A DNA stretch of 64,000 nt from UBA1258 sp963643225 (GTDB lineage: Bacteria > Bacillota > Clostridia > Lachnospirales > Lachnospiraceae): contig CAVIIX010000011.1 of assembly GCA_963643225.1 (NCBI GenBank), positions 15,905-79,904 on the forward strand, written 5' to 3'. Of the stretch, positions 17,623 to 25,880 are shown in pieces. The position numbers and the translations under genes are program-made. Within the stretch, counting starts at the first letter, position 1; the number at the start of each line of letters is the position of its first letter. The notes beneath the pieces were generated by a model, which saw only the letters and a list, made by a program, of their open reading frames with translations, ran no database searches and was not told the origin of the DNA.

Positions 17623-17678
17623 TAGAAAATCCGGAAGGTGGGGTTCCCATCTTCCGGATTTTCTATGCCGGCGGCGGG
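17610..17678. repeat. 33-bp inverted repeat including the tRNA-Leu 3' end
   Basis: Bases 17610-17637 are an exact inverted copy of 17651-17678. The pairing continues inward as GTGGG/CCCAT (one G-T), leaving a three-base loop. The left arm contains the tRNA T-arm 3' strand, the acceptor 3' strand and the discriminator. No T tract follows, so it is not a standard terminator. A second nested hairpin (GGCGCA..GACGTCC / GGACGTC..TGCGCC) follows at 17,678-17,713. Confidence 0.85.
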
Positions 17679-17763
17679 GCGCATGACGTCCTGCGGACGT
17701 CTGCTTTGCGCCACACAATTTTAAAGTCGCGGTAGAACATGAAATCCGCGAAAGGAATTTCAC

Positions 17764-18420
17764 ATGAGCAAACTTAAAAACATTTTAAACTGGATAATAG
17801 GGCTGTCCCTGGCAGATCTTGGGGTGGCGCTTTGCACTAAATCAAACTTCGGACTTTCAATGATCGGAGCATCCCCCTACATTTTGCACGTGTGGTTAAG
17901 GGATACATTTTCGTGGTTTACACAGGGCACGGCAGAATATTTTTGGGAAGGCTTTCTTCTTATAATAGGATGCATCATTTTAAGACAGTTTAAGGCTAAA
18001 TATTTACTTTCTTTTGCAACTGCAGTGGTAGCAGGGCTTATCATAGACTTCTGGCTTTTGGTCTTAGGTGGTAACGGTGCCTATGACACAATCCCCTTAA
18101 GAATTTTTGCCCTTACTGCAGGCACCCTTTGCACCAGCTGCGGCATTGCATTTTTATTTAACACAAACCTTCCAATACAGGTGTATGAACTGGTTGTTAA
18201 GGAATTTTCAGTTAAATACAATAAAAATTTAAATAAGGTAAAATACGTAAATGACCTTATTTTACTGGCAGTTGCATTGATTTTAAGCTTTGTGCTGACA
18301 CATAAGCTTACCGGAATCGGAATCGGAACAATCATAATTACCTTTGTAAATGCGCCTTTAATCGGTGTATTCAGGAAATTTATTGAAGGGCTTGAGATAA
18401 TTAAAGAAAACGATAGCTGA
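17764..18420 (+). CDS. YczE/YitT-related membrane protein (DUF6198)
   Basis: 218 residues with about five to six membrane helices. The N-terminal block WIIGLSLADLGVALCTKSNFGLSMIGASPYILH is characteristic of the DUF6198/YczE group of small integral membrane proteins, whose transported or sensed ligand is unknown. The start follows AAAGGAA. It lies 140 bases after tRNA-Leu and 100 bases before a PLP-enzyme-like gene. Confidence 0.8.
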   Translation: MSKLKNILNWIIGLSLADLGVALCTKSNFGLSMIGASPYILHVWLRDTFSWFTQGTAEYFWEGFLLIIGCIILRQFKAKYLLSFATAVVAGLIIDFWLLVLGGNGAYDTIPLRIFALTAGTLCTSCGIAFLFNTNLPIQVYELVVKEFSVKYNKNLNKVKYVNDLILLAVALILSFVLTHKLTGIGIGTIIITFVNAPLIGVFRKFIEGLEIIKENDS

Positions 18421-18519
18421 TGCAGTAAATATACTTTTACGTATTTTTGTTGTCTATTATATTTGGTATTATACTTTTGGAGCTGATTTTATGGCTTTGG
18501 TTTACAGGATGGAGAAAAT

Positions 18520-19770
18520 ATGAGTAAAATAAACATTTCTGAAAACATAAAGAATTTGGCGCATGAAGCGGAGGAAGCCTGTGAGCCTTTCTTTAAGGAA
18601 GCGGATGCAGTGTGCGAATACAACACTGAAAAGGTGTTAAACGCATTTTTGGAAAATGAAGTTTCATATTCTGATTTTGCTGAAATAAACGGCTACGCTT
18701 TTTTTGACGAAGCAAGAGATAAAATCGAAAAAATCTTTGCAAAGGTGCTGGGGACAGAGGATGCTTTGGTGCGCCCTCAGATTATGTCAGGCACAAATGC
18801 AATTTATTTAACATTATCAGGATTGTTACATCCTAAGGATACAATGGTATGCATCGCAGGCACACCCTACGACCCCTTACAGGAAATTATGGGCATAAGA
18901 GGCAACAGCCCACTTTCCCTGACACGAAACGGCGTTAATTATGAAGAAATTGATTTAATTGACAATGATTTTGACTATGCCGCAATTGAAGAAAGAATAA
19001 AAAGGGGTGGTGTGAAGCTGGTTGAAATACAGCGCTCCTGCGGTTATTCCCACAGACGGGGCCTTACGATTTCCCAGATAGAAAAGGTGTGCTCTTTAAT
19101 TAAGGGCATTGATCCTGATGTCATCATCATGATTGATAACTGCTATGGCGAGCTTGTAGAAAGAAAAGAGCCTACAGACGTAGGGGCTGACATAATGGCA
19201 GGCTCTTTAATGCATAATTTAGGCGGCGGTATTGCTACCTCCGGCGGCTATATTGCCGGAAGAGAAGCTTTGATTGAGCAGGTAGCCGACAGACTTACAG
19301 CTCCTGGTATGGGCAAATATTTAGGTGCCAATTATAATCAGAATTTAAAATTCCTAAAGGGCATTTTCATGGCACCACGTACCGTTGCAAACGCTGTTAA
19401 AACTGCAATTTTTACAAGCTACATGGTAGAAAAGCTTGGTTTAACTAAGGTGACTCCAAGGTTTTTTGATTACAGAAGCGATATTATACAGACCTTTAAT
19501 TTCAATACGGCTGAGGATTTAGTTTTCTTTTGCCAGAGCTTACAGAGCTTTTCGCCTGTTGATTCTCTTTATAGTTCAGTACCCTGCGAGATGCCGGGCT
19601 ATCCTCACATGGAAATCATGTCGGCAGGCTGTTTTGCACAGGGCTCTACAATTGAGCTTAGCTGCGACGGGCCTGTAGTGGAGCCCTTTACCGTATTTAT
19701 GCAGGGCGGGCTTACCTACGAATCATCAAAGCTTGCTGTATGCGCGGCGTTATCAAAAAAATTCAAATAA
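18520..19770 (+). CDS. Methionine gamma-lyase family (aluminium-resistance) protein lacking the usual PLP lysine
   Basis: 416-residue fold-type I PLP enzyme homologue (YnbB-like family). Family blocks are intact: QIMSGTNAIYLTLSGLL, VIIMIDNCYGELVE, RLTAPGMG, MPGYPHMEIMSAGCFAQGSTIELS and QGGLTYESSK. The segment that in the family reads GSLIKNPGGG, whose Lys binds PLP, is GSLMHNLGGGIATSGGYIAG here: His replaces the Lys and no other Lys is near. The length is normal and there is no frameshift, so this is either a PLP-independent descendant or an enzyme that uses another residue. The start at 18,520 follows ATGGAG with a spacing of about 8. Confidence 0.82.
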   Translation: MSKINISENIKNLAHEAEEACEPFFKEADAVCEYNTEKVLNAFLENEVSYSDFAEINGYAFFDEARDKIEKIFAKVLGTEDALVRPQIMSGTNAIYLTLSGLLHPKDTMVCIAGTPYDPLQEIMGIRGNSPLSLTRNGVNYEEIDLIDNDFDYAAIEERIKRGGVKLVEIQRSCGYSHRRGLTISQIEKVCSLIKGIDPDVIIMIDNCYGELVERKEPTDVGADIMAGSLMHNLGGGIATSGGYIAGREALIEQVADRLTAPGMGKYLGANYNQNLKFLKGIFMAPRTVANAVKTAIFTSYMVEKLGLTKVTPRFFDYRSDIIQTFNFNTAEDLVFFCQSLQSFSPVDSLYSSVPCEMPGYPHMEIMSAGCFAQGSTIELSCDGPVVEPFTVFMQGGLTYESSKLAVCAALSKKFK

Positions 19771-19822
19771 AGACTTACAAAAGCTCTTATATGAGCAGGT
19801 AGCGAAAGGATTGTTAATATCA

Positions 19823-20689
19823 ATGAGTATGACTGACACTAAAAAAGGTTTTTGGGCCACTTTAGATACAAAACTCTGTGATTTAAAGCCCGAAAAAAAT
19901 GAAGAAACAAACTGGTTTAAGAAGTTTATTAATAATTTTACGATTTATGAAATAATCTGGATGGTGGTAATACTTGCCTTATCTTTGGCTTTATCCGTTT
20001 TATTTCCGGAAGATGACGTTTATTCAGCGTCAACGAATACACTTATTGCCTCAGGGGTTCTACTGACGGTTTTATATTTTTTTGATACAATAATCGGCTG
20101 TTTTTGTGAATTATTGTTCTCAAAACAGAATAAGTGGGCATTTTTAATTTATGATTTGGTGGAAGTAATTGAAATTGCCATAATGCTTTTACTTCGCACA
20201 CGTTTTGCATCGATGGCAGTGAGCATTTTCTTCTGGATTCCCGCTCACACAGCAGGCTTCTTTGCCTGGAGACGCCACAAGGATGAAAAGAAATACGAGA
20301 CTACTAAGGTACGTCGCCTTAAGACCTGGCAGACGGTGCTTATCATGGTGGGTACAGTTGTGCTCTCCGCAGGCCTTGGTTATTTAATGACAAAAATAAA
20401 TGCAGACACTACCTTTTATAAGAGTGATTTGGTTGAAAAAATCAGCATTTATGCAGATGCAAGCCTTGCCATTATGAGCATTCTTGACGGAATTTTAATG
20501 TTCTGCCGTTCAAGAGAATCCTGGTGGACCTGGTATATCTACATTGCGGTTGAAACCTTCTTTAACATTTTAAACGGCCAGTGGGTGCTTTTGGTGTATA
20601 AATTCGGGTACCTCACAAACACTACCTACGGTCATATTAAGTGGACAAAATACATTCAGGAACAGGAAAAATTAAAGAAAACTGCTTAA
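19823..20689 (+). CDS. PnuC-like nicotinamide riboside transporter family protein
   Basis: 288 residues from the ATG at 19823, with about seven membrane helices after a 45-residue cytoplasmic N-terminus. The C-terminal half contains IYADASLAIMSILDGILMFCRSRESWWTWYIYIAVE, matching the PnuC signature with its ESW-WxxWY cluster. PnuC moves nicotinamide riboside by facilitated diffusion. The open frame extends upstream into the previous gene, but the first plausible start is here; the ribosome site (AAAGGA) is 12 bases away and weak, so the ATG two codons later is an alternative. The identity with the NR substrate is inferred. Confidence 0.68.
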   Translation: MSMTDTKKGFWATLDTKLCDLKPEKNEETNWFKKFINNFTIYEIIWMVVILALSLALSVLFPEDDVYSASTNTLIASGVLLTVLYFFDTIIGCFCELLFSKQNKWAFLIYDLVEVIEIAIMLLLRTRFASMAVSIFFWIPAHTAGFFAWRRHKDEKKYETTKVRRLKTWQTVLIMVGTVVLSAGLGYLMTKINADTTFYKSDLVEKISIYADASLAIMSILDGILMFCRSRESWWTWYIYIAVETFFNILNGQWVLLVYKFGYLTNTTYGHIKWTKYIQEQEKLKKTA

Positions 20690-20712
20690 AAAACGCGAGC
20701 GAGTCCTGACAT

Positions 20713-21825
20713 ATGGAAAAAAACGAAATTTTAAGAATTTACGGAACTGAATATAAGGAAATGACAAAGACTCTTCTTAAGGAAGCTAAGCTATGCGATT
20801 TAATCCCAGCAGGGGCCCGCATAGGCATAAAGCCTAACCTTATGAGCTGCATTCCCGCAGATTTTGGTGCCACCACACATCCTGAAGTGGTGGAGGGCAT
20901 AATTGAATATCTTAAGGAAAAGAATTTTAACGATATCAGGATAATGGAAGGCTCATGGGTTGGAGACAAAACCGAGAAATCCTTTGAAATATGCGGCTTT
21001 AACGATCTTAGCAAAAGAACGGGAGTTAAATTAATAGATACTCAGAAGGAAGGCTCTTTTGAAGTAAGCTCTGATGCCGATTCCGATATTAAGGTTAAAA
21101 TCTGTAACTGTAATAAAGACATCGACTTTTTAATAAACGTGCCTGTTATAAAGGGACACTGCCAGACAAATATCACCTGTGCCCTTAAAAACTTAAAGGG
21201 GCTTATTCCAAATGCCGAAAAGCGCAGATTTCATGCCATGGGGCTTCACGAGCCAATCGCTGTTTTGAATTCCTGTATTAAACAGGATTTTATCGTAATT
21301 GACCATATTTGCGGCGACTTAGACTCAGAGGGAGGCGGCAATCCCTATTACAGTAACTGCGTCATGGTAAGTCTGGATCCGGTGCTTACGGATGCATATG
21401 TATGCAGGCTGTTAGGATATAAATCAGAGGATGTGCCTTATATTTCTTTTGCGGAAAAATTCAACGTAGGAGACGCGGATTTAAGTCATTTAAAGCTTAA
21501 GACTATCGGTGGCGACGGCATCGAAAGAGACGAGGAGCTTCCTATCACCCACAGAATTTTTAAATTAAAGGATAAGGCCCAGGACGTTGACACCTGCAGC
21601 GCCTGCTATGAAAGCCTGATGGAAGCGCTGGCACAGCTTGAGGAGGAAGGGCTTTTAGATAATTTTAACGAAAAAATCTGCATAGGCCAGGGGTATCGCG
21701 GCCAGACAGGAGAGTATGGCATGGGTAACTGCACTAAGGCCTTTGCTCATTCGATTAAGGGCTGTCCTCCCGATGCAGACACGGTTTATGAGACTGTAAA
21801 AGCCTGGGTGCTTGAAAAAAAATGA
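20713..21825 (+). CDS. DUF362 domain protein
   Basis: 370-residue cytoplasmic protein of the DUF362 family, recognised by GIKPNLMSCIPADFGATTHPEVVEGIIEYLKE, VPVIKGHCQTNITCALKNLKGLIPNAEKRRFH and LDPVLTDAYVCRLLGY. It has a C-terminal cysteine cluster (CSACYES and GNCTKAFAHSIKGC) but no complete ferredoxin 4Fe-4S motif. The family is often linked to redox proteins; the exact reaction is unknown. It overlaps the next gene by four bases (ATGA). Confidence 0.82.
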   Translation: MEKNEILRIYGTEYKEMTKTLLKEAKLCDLIPAGARIGIKPNLMSCIPADFGATTHPEVVEGIIEYLKEKNFNDIRIMEGSWVGDKTEKSFEICGFNDLSKRTGVKLIDTQKEGSFEVSSDADSDIKVKICNCNKDIDFLINVPVIKGHCQTNITCALKNLKGLIPNAEKRRFHAMGLHEPIAVLNSCIKQDFIVIDHICGDLDSEGGGNPYYSNCVMVSLDPVLTDAYVCRLLGYKSEDVPYISFAEKFNVGDADLSHLKLKTIGGDGIERDEELPITHRIFKLKDKAQDVDTCSACYESLMEALAQLEEEGLLDNFNEKICIGQGYRGQTGEYGMGNCTKAFAHSIKGCPPDADTVYETVKAWVLEKK

Positions 21826-22238
21826 AGGCCTTCTTTAAAAAACACAAAGCTGAATATGAGGTAATCCTGTCGCTTTTACTGGTGGTGGCACTTTTATTTA
21901 TAACGGGAATCGGCTGCCCTATTAAATTCTTTACTGGAATATCCTGTGCGGGCTGCGGCATGTCAAGAGCCCTTTACTGCATGCTGACGCTTGATTTTAA
22001 GACAGCCGTTTATTACCATCCTTTATGTTTTCTTTTTCCGTTATTTGCAATATTTTTATTTTTCCATAAGCATGTAAGCCGTAAAATTTTTAAAGGCATT
22101 TTAGTTGCCATATGCGTGATTTTTGTTATAGTATATTTAATAAGGCTTTTTGATGATAAATGCAGCGTTGTCACGTGCAATCCTCAAAACGGCTTTATAT
22201 TAAAGGCAATAAAACATTTATACAATGGAGGGAATTAA
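21822..22238 (+). CDS. DUF2752 family membrane protein
   Basis: 138 residues with three membrane helices. The defining motif CPIKFFTGISCAGCGMSRALYCML lies after the first helix, followed by TAVYYHPLCFLFP. It is translationally coupled to the DUF362 gene (ATGA) and followed at once by a zinc-ribbon DUF4234 gene. DUF2752 proteins often neighbour DUF4234 proteins in Firmicutes; their role is unknown. Confidence 0.82.
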   Translation: MKAFFKKHKAEYEVILSLLLVVALLFITGIGCPIKFFTGISCAGCGMSRALYCMLTLDFKTAVYYHPLCFLFPLFAIFLFFHKHVSRKIFKGILVAICVIFVIVYLIRLFDDKCSVVTCNPQNGFILKAIKHLYNGGN

Positions 22239-22239
22239 T

Positions 22240-22863
22240 ATGTTTTGTGAACACTGTCACAACCAGGTAGAGGAAGGTATTAAATTTTGCCCATACTGCG
22301 GTGAAAAGCTTCAGCCTTCGCAAGGTGATAACATCGTGAATGACATTAAGAGTGAATTTGCTGATATAGCAGGCTCTGTTAAGAATACCTTTAATGAACT
22401 TGACGATGAGCTTGTAACAGCAGCAAAGGACGTTAACGCTACACTTCACGGACAACCCGGCGAGGTATTAAAGACTGACAGAGGCTTACTTACCTACATA
22501 CTGCTTTCGATCATCACCTGCGGTATTTACGGCTATTATTTCATATACCAGATGGCTCACGATATTAACATCGCCTGCGAGGGTGACGGCGAACAGACCT
22601 CAGGACTTGCAGCCTTCATCATTTTATCCTTTATCACCTGCGGCTTCTATTCTATTTACTGGGAATACAAGCTTGGAAACCGTCTGGCATCAAACGCCCA
22701 CAGATACGGCCTTAACTTCCAGGAAAACGGCACCACTGTTTTGCTCTGGGTAATCTTTGGCTCCCTTTTATGCTGCCTTGGCCCCTTCATCGGCATGAAC
22801 ATCTTAATTAGAAACAGCAATACTATCTGCAGAGCTTATAATGAAAAGATGGGGTATGTGTAA
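22240..22863 (+). CDS. Zinc-ribbon DUF4234 membrane protein
   Basis: 207 residues from the ATG at 22240, which follows GGAGGG by six bases. It begins with a zinc ribbon MFCEHCHNQVEEGIKFCPYCG (two CxxC), followed by an acidic helical linker and a DUF4234 membrane module with about four helices. The module has repeated glycine/cysteine turns (SIITCGIYGYYFIYQM and SFITCGFYSIYWEYK), an internal duplication typical of the family. It closes the DUF362-DUF2752-DUF4234 operon; an 11-bp terminator follows. Confidence 0.82.
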   Translation: MFCEHCHNQVEEGIKFCPYCGEKLQPSQGDNIVNDIKSEFADIAGSVKNTFNELDDELVTAAKDVNATLHGQPGEVLKTDRGLLTYILLSIITCGIYGYYFIYQMAHDINIACEGDGEQTSGLAAFIILSFITCGFYSIYWEYKLGNRLASNAHRYGLNFQENGTTVLLWVIFGSLLCCLGPFIGMNILIRNSNTICRAYNEKMGYV

Positions 22864-22905
22864 ACAGAAAAATTTTATCTGATTAATTGAATTTAAAATA
22901 TATAG

Positions 22906-22932
22906 AAAAGCGCCTTTATTTAAGGCGCTTTT
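22906..22932 (+). terminator. Intrinsic terminator after DUF4234 gene
   Basis: AAAAGCGCCTT and AAGGCGCTTTT pair perfectly around a five-base loop. Confidence 0.85.
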
Positions 22933-22943
22933 GTCTTGCATAT

Positions 22944-23001
22944 GTCAAGGATATTCTGAGTCCGCTTCGCTACGGCTCTACTAAGGGCTGCACTGCGTTT
23001 G
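22944..23001 (-). repeat. Inverted, truncated copy of the ~142-bp repeat
   Basis: On the minus strand this reads like the 3' third of the repeat. The + strand shows GTCAAGGATATT, CGCTTCGCTACGGCTCTACTA and GGGCTGCACTGCG, the reverse complements of the ATATCATTGAC, TAGTAGAGCCGTAGCGAAGCG and CGTAGTGCCGC blocks. It is the only copy in this orientation. The short open frame crossing it (22,887-23,069) is not believed to be a gene. Confidence 0.65.
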
Positions 23002-23123
23002 CTTTAGGTTTTATAAATATAAGCAGGAATATTGAAGGTGAGTCTTTCGATAAGTCGTTAAAGGAATAGTTAAATTCCACATGTAAAAGTAAATTCGATA
23101 CTGAAGATTAAATTCATTTTTCT

Positions 23124-23156
23124 AGGGTTTGACATATTTTGTCAAACCCTTTATTG
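23124..23156 (+). terminator. Hairpin of 11 bp in intergenic region
   Basis: AGGGTTTGACA and TGTCAAACCCT pair perfectly around TATTT, followed by TTATT. No gene is seen between 22,863 and here, so what it terminates is unclear. Confidence 0.5.
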
Positions 23157-23236
23157 TGAAATTCAGCCACTTTGATTATGAATAAAAATTAAAAGGTGTA
23201 TGCGGTCGCCAGCAGCATGGTTGATTTTGGAAATTG

Positions 23237-23286
23237 TTCGACAGTGTCGAATGAGTAAGTAAATAGTAAGTAAATAGTAAGTAAAT
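23237..23286 (+). repeat. Short palindrome followed by three 11-bp tandem repeats
   Basis: TTCGACA-G-TGTCGAA (23237-23251) is a perfect palindrome. AGTAAGTAAAT is then repeated three times exactly (23254-23286). The whole gap 22,864-23,480 holds no credible gene: only a terminator, the inverted repeat fragment, two hairpins, this array and repeat copy 2. Confidence 0.7.
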
Positions 23287-23290
23287 GAAG

Positions 23291-23331
23291 TAGCCATTAT
23301 GGAGATTGAGTTCTTAGTAATGGCTATTTTT
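23291..23331 (+). terminator. Hairpin with T tract before repeat copy 2
   Basis: TAGCCATTA pairs with TAATGGCTA and is followed by TTTTTAT, which merges into the start of repeat copy 2. Confidence 0.5.
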
Positions 23332-23471
23332 ATAAAAGCTTAAGAAAACACACTGCCTTTAGGAGGCGGTGTTTAAACGCTAGGTGCTTTGTAAAAAGCA
23401 AAGCACCCAGTAAGGCACGTAGTGCCGCTTTTAGTAGAGCCGTAGCGAAGCAGATTGCAAATATCATTGAC
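23330..23471 (+). repeat. ~142-bp structured repeat, copy 2
   Basis: Begins TTATAAAAGCTTAAGAAAAC and ends ATATCATTGAC. The central segment has a locally different but still self-complementary hairpin (GGTGCTTTG/CAAAGCACC), which suggests the base pairing is conserved rather than the bases. It abuts the 3' end of the convergent DegV gene. Confidence 0.85.
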
Positions 23472-23480
23472 CAAAAGCTG

Positions 23481-24359
23481 CTAAGGTCTTCTTGCATCAG
23501 TCATATAGAAGATGGTGAAAAGGCCTGGACCACAGTGGGCGCCGATTACAACGCCAAGGCCTGTGATGGTGATTTCCTTTACAGAAGGAAAGGCCTCCAA
23601 AAGGGCGTTTTTAACGTATTGTGCATCCTCGTAGCAGTCGGCGTGGTTGATTCTGAATACCATTCCGTCAGGATTTTTGACGTCGTTTTTGATGGCCGCG
23701 ATTACTGAATTAAGGGCTGTCTTACGGCCACGCACCTTTGAAACTGCCATAAGGGAGCCGTCATTTGGTACATATAAAACGGGCTTTATCGATAGAAGAG
23801 TACCGACCAAGGCCGATGCATTTGACACTCTGCCACCGCGTTTGAGCCAGTTTAAATCATCAACCGTGAAACGGTGAGCAATGCAAAGCTTGTTATCTTC
23901 AATCCATTTAAGCAGGTTTTCCTTTGAAGTACCTGCCTCATATAATTCAATGACGTTTTCAACAAGCAGGCCAAGACCGCCTGATACACAGCAGGTATCA
24001 ACGTTTACGATTTCTCTGTCAGGATATTCTTCCTTTAATTCTTCAATGGCATTTTCGCAAAATCTCCAGGAAGAGGAGAGAACTCTTGACATATCAAGGA
24101 AGATAATGTCCTTTCCCTGCTTTAGTAATTCTTCGAAAAATTCGCGGTAGGAATATTCGTTGATGGCTGCGGTTGTAAGAATTGAGCCTTCACGCATCAT
24201 TTTATAGACGTTTGAGCGGGTTTCCTCGCGACAGTCATCTTCGAAAGCCTCGTCCCCGATAGTGTAGCTGTAGCTGATAAAGGGGATTTTGTGTTCATCT
24301 AAGTATTCTCTTGTTAAATCTGCCGTTGAGGCAGTAGCGATTATATAATTTTGTTCCAT
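23481..24359 (-). CDS. DegV family fatty-acid-binding protein
   Basis: 292 residues from the ATG at 24359, preceded on the minus strand by AAAGGAG at a good distance. A longer frame to 24,410 has no ribosome site and non-family residues. The protein starts with IIATASTADLTREYLDE, the DegV strand that follows the initial Met. Other family marks are TTAAINEYSYREFFEE, IDTCCVSGGLGLLVENV-like NVDTCCVSGGLGLL, and KRGGRVSNASALVGTLLSIKPVL. DegV/FakB proteins bind a fatty acid for phosphorylation by FakA, which is not present here. Confidence 0.88.
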   Translation of the reverse strand: MEQNYIIATASTADLTREYLDEHKIPFISYSYTIGDEAFEDDCREETRSNVYKMMREGSILTTAAINEYSYREFFEELLKQGKDIIFLDMSRVLSSSWRFCENAIEELKEEYPDREIVNVDTCCVSGGLGLLVENVIELYEAGTSKENLLKWIEDNKLCIAHRFTVDDLNWLKRGGRVSNASALVGTLLSIKPVLYVPNDGSLMAVSKVRGRKTALNSVIAAIKNDVKNPDGMVFRINHADCYEDAQYVKNALLEAFPSVKEITITGLGVVIGAHCGPGLFTIFYMTDARRP

Positions 24360-24497
24360 GTCTTTCTCCTTTGGGCACGTGCCGCTTCCAATAGTATAAT
24401 GTAATTCCAAAATTATCGCAACAAAAACTATTCTTCCTAAATGCGTCCTATTGTGCTATATTAGATTAGTTAAGAGTAGAAAGAAAGAGGCTTTTAC

Positions 24498-25880
24498 ATG
24501 GCTAATTTTAAATTTTTATTGGGCCTTTGGGTGGGTAAGCTTTCAATCCCGGCTCTAAAAATTACAAAGCATAACGGAACGGATTATCCAGGCACCATTG
24601 CAAACAAAATATGTCCTGAATTTTTAAAGTACACAGCAAATGCCAAAAAGACTTTAATTGTGACGGGCACAAATGGCAAGACAACTGTCAACAACATGCT
24701 CATCGACATTTTGGAGGATAATGGTAAAAGGGTGTTTTCAAACCGCCTGGGGTCTAACATCACAACCGGCATTTCGACGGTGTATATAAAGGGAAGCACT
24801 TTCTTTGGCCGTATGAAGAAATGTGACCTGGCTGTTTTAGAGGTAGACGAGCGAAGCGCTCCGAGGATTTACCCTTATTTACAGCCAGACTACGTGGTGG
24901 TGACAAACCTTTCAAGAGACTCGATTTTACGAAATGCACACCCTCAGTACATTGCAGACATTTTGACAAATTCAATGCCCGCCCACACTAAGCTTATTTT
25001 AAACGCTGAGGATTTGATTTCCGGTAATATAGCAAAAGAAAATGCCCGGACCTATTTTGGAATTGACAGACTTCCAGAAGACGTTAACACAAAGGAAGAC
25101 CTTTTAAACGACATGCGTATCTGCCCTAGGTGTGCAGGAAGGCTTACTTATAATTACATCCGTTACAATCACATTGGTAATGCTACCTGCAAGGACTGCG
25201 GCTTCACTTCGCCAAAGGCTGACATTTCAGTTGTGGCGCTGGATAAGGAAAACAAGACCATGACGGTAAGAGAAGGCGAAAATACCTACACTTATCCTCT
25301 CATAACCGACATGATTATTAATATCTATAATCTTGTGACGGTGATTGCAGCCTGCCGTGAGCTTGGCCTTTCTCATGAAGAAATAAGCCGTTCTATGGCA
25401 AAAACTAAAATCCCAGCATCACGCCATTCCGTTGATGAATGTGCAGGAGTTAAGATTATCACTCAGATGGCAAAAGAAAAGAACGCTTCAGCCACCACCC
25501 GCGCTATTGAATACGTGGCAGAAATGGAAGGAAAGCGCGAGCTTTTGCTTATGATGAACTGCCTTAACGATACTAAGCACTGGTCTGAAAATCCATGTTG
25601 GATTTACGATACAGATTTTGAAATGCTTAATAAAAATGACATTAAGAAAATTGTATGCGCCGGCGCAAGAAACAAGGATTACAGATTAAGATTACTGCTT
25701 GCAGGCGTGCCAGGGGAAAAGATTGTGTGCGTTGAGAGCGAATTGGAGGCCCCTAAGCTTTTAAGCTATGACGAGGGCGACATTATCTGCATTTTCCATG
25801 GCGTAGACTCGGCAGATCTTGCGGCAAGGGTCAAGGAAAAAGTAAAGCAGACCGCAATGGAAAGGAGTGTAAAGGCATGA
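24498..25880 (+). CDS. murT: Mur ligase family protein MurT (lipid II isoglutaminyl synthase subunit)
   Basis: 460-residue Mur-ligase-like subunit that activates lipid II D-Glu with ATP so that GatD-derived ammonia can amidate it. ATP-binding motif: VTGTNGKTTVNNML. A four-cysteine zinc ribbon is inserted in the middle domain (CPRCAGRL and CKDCGF), as in MurT. The C-terminal DUF1727 domain is present (LLMMNCLNDTKHWSENPCWIYDTDFE). The stop overlaps the partner gene by four bases (ATGA). Confidence 0.9.
   Translation: MANFKFLLGLWVGKLSIPALKITKHNGTDYPGTIANKICPEFLKYTANAKKTLIVTGTNGKTTVNNMLIDILEDNGKRVFSNRLGSNITTGISTVYIKGSTFFGRMKKCDLAVLEVDERSAPRIYPYLQPDYVVVTNLSRDSILRNAHPQYIADILTNSMPAHTKLILNAEDLISGNIAKENARTYFGIDRLPEDVNTKEDLLNDMRICPRCAGRLTYNYIRYNHIGNATCKDCGFTSPKADISVVALDKENKTMTVREGENTYTYPLITDMIINIYNLVTVIAACRELGLSHEEISRSMAKTKIPASRHSVDECAGVKIITQMAKEKNASATTRAIEYVAEMEGKRELLLMMNCLNDTKHWSENPCWIYDTDFEMLNKNDIKKIVCAGARNKDYRLRLLLAGVPGEKIVCVESELEAPKLLSYDEGDIICIFHGVDSADLAARVKEKVKQTAMERSVKA

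Noticed and set aside
22887..23069. 60-codon open frame
   Set aside because: It runs through a terminator hairpin and the inverted repeat fragment and has no ribosome site.
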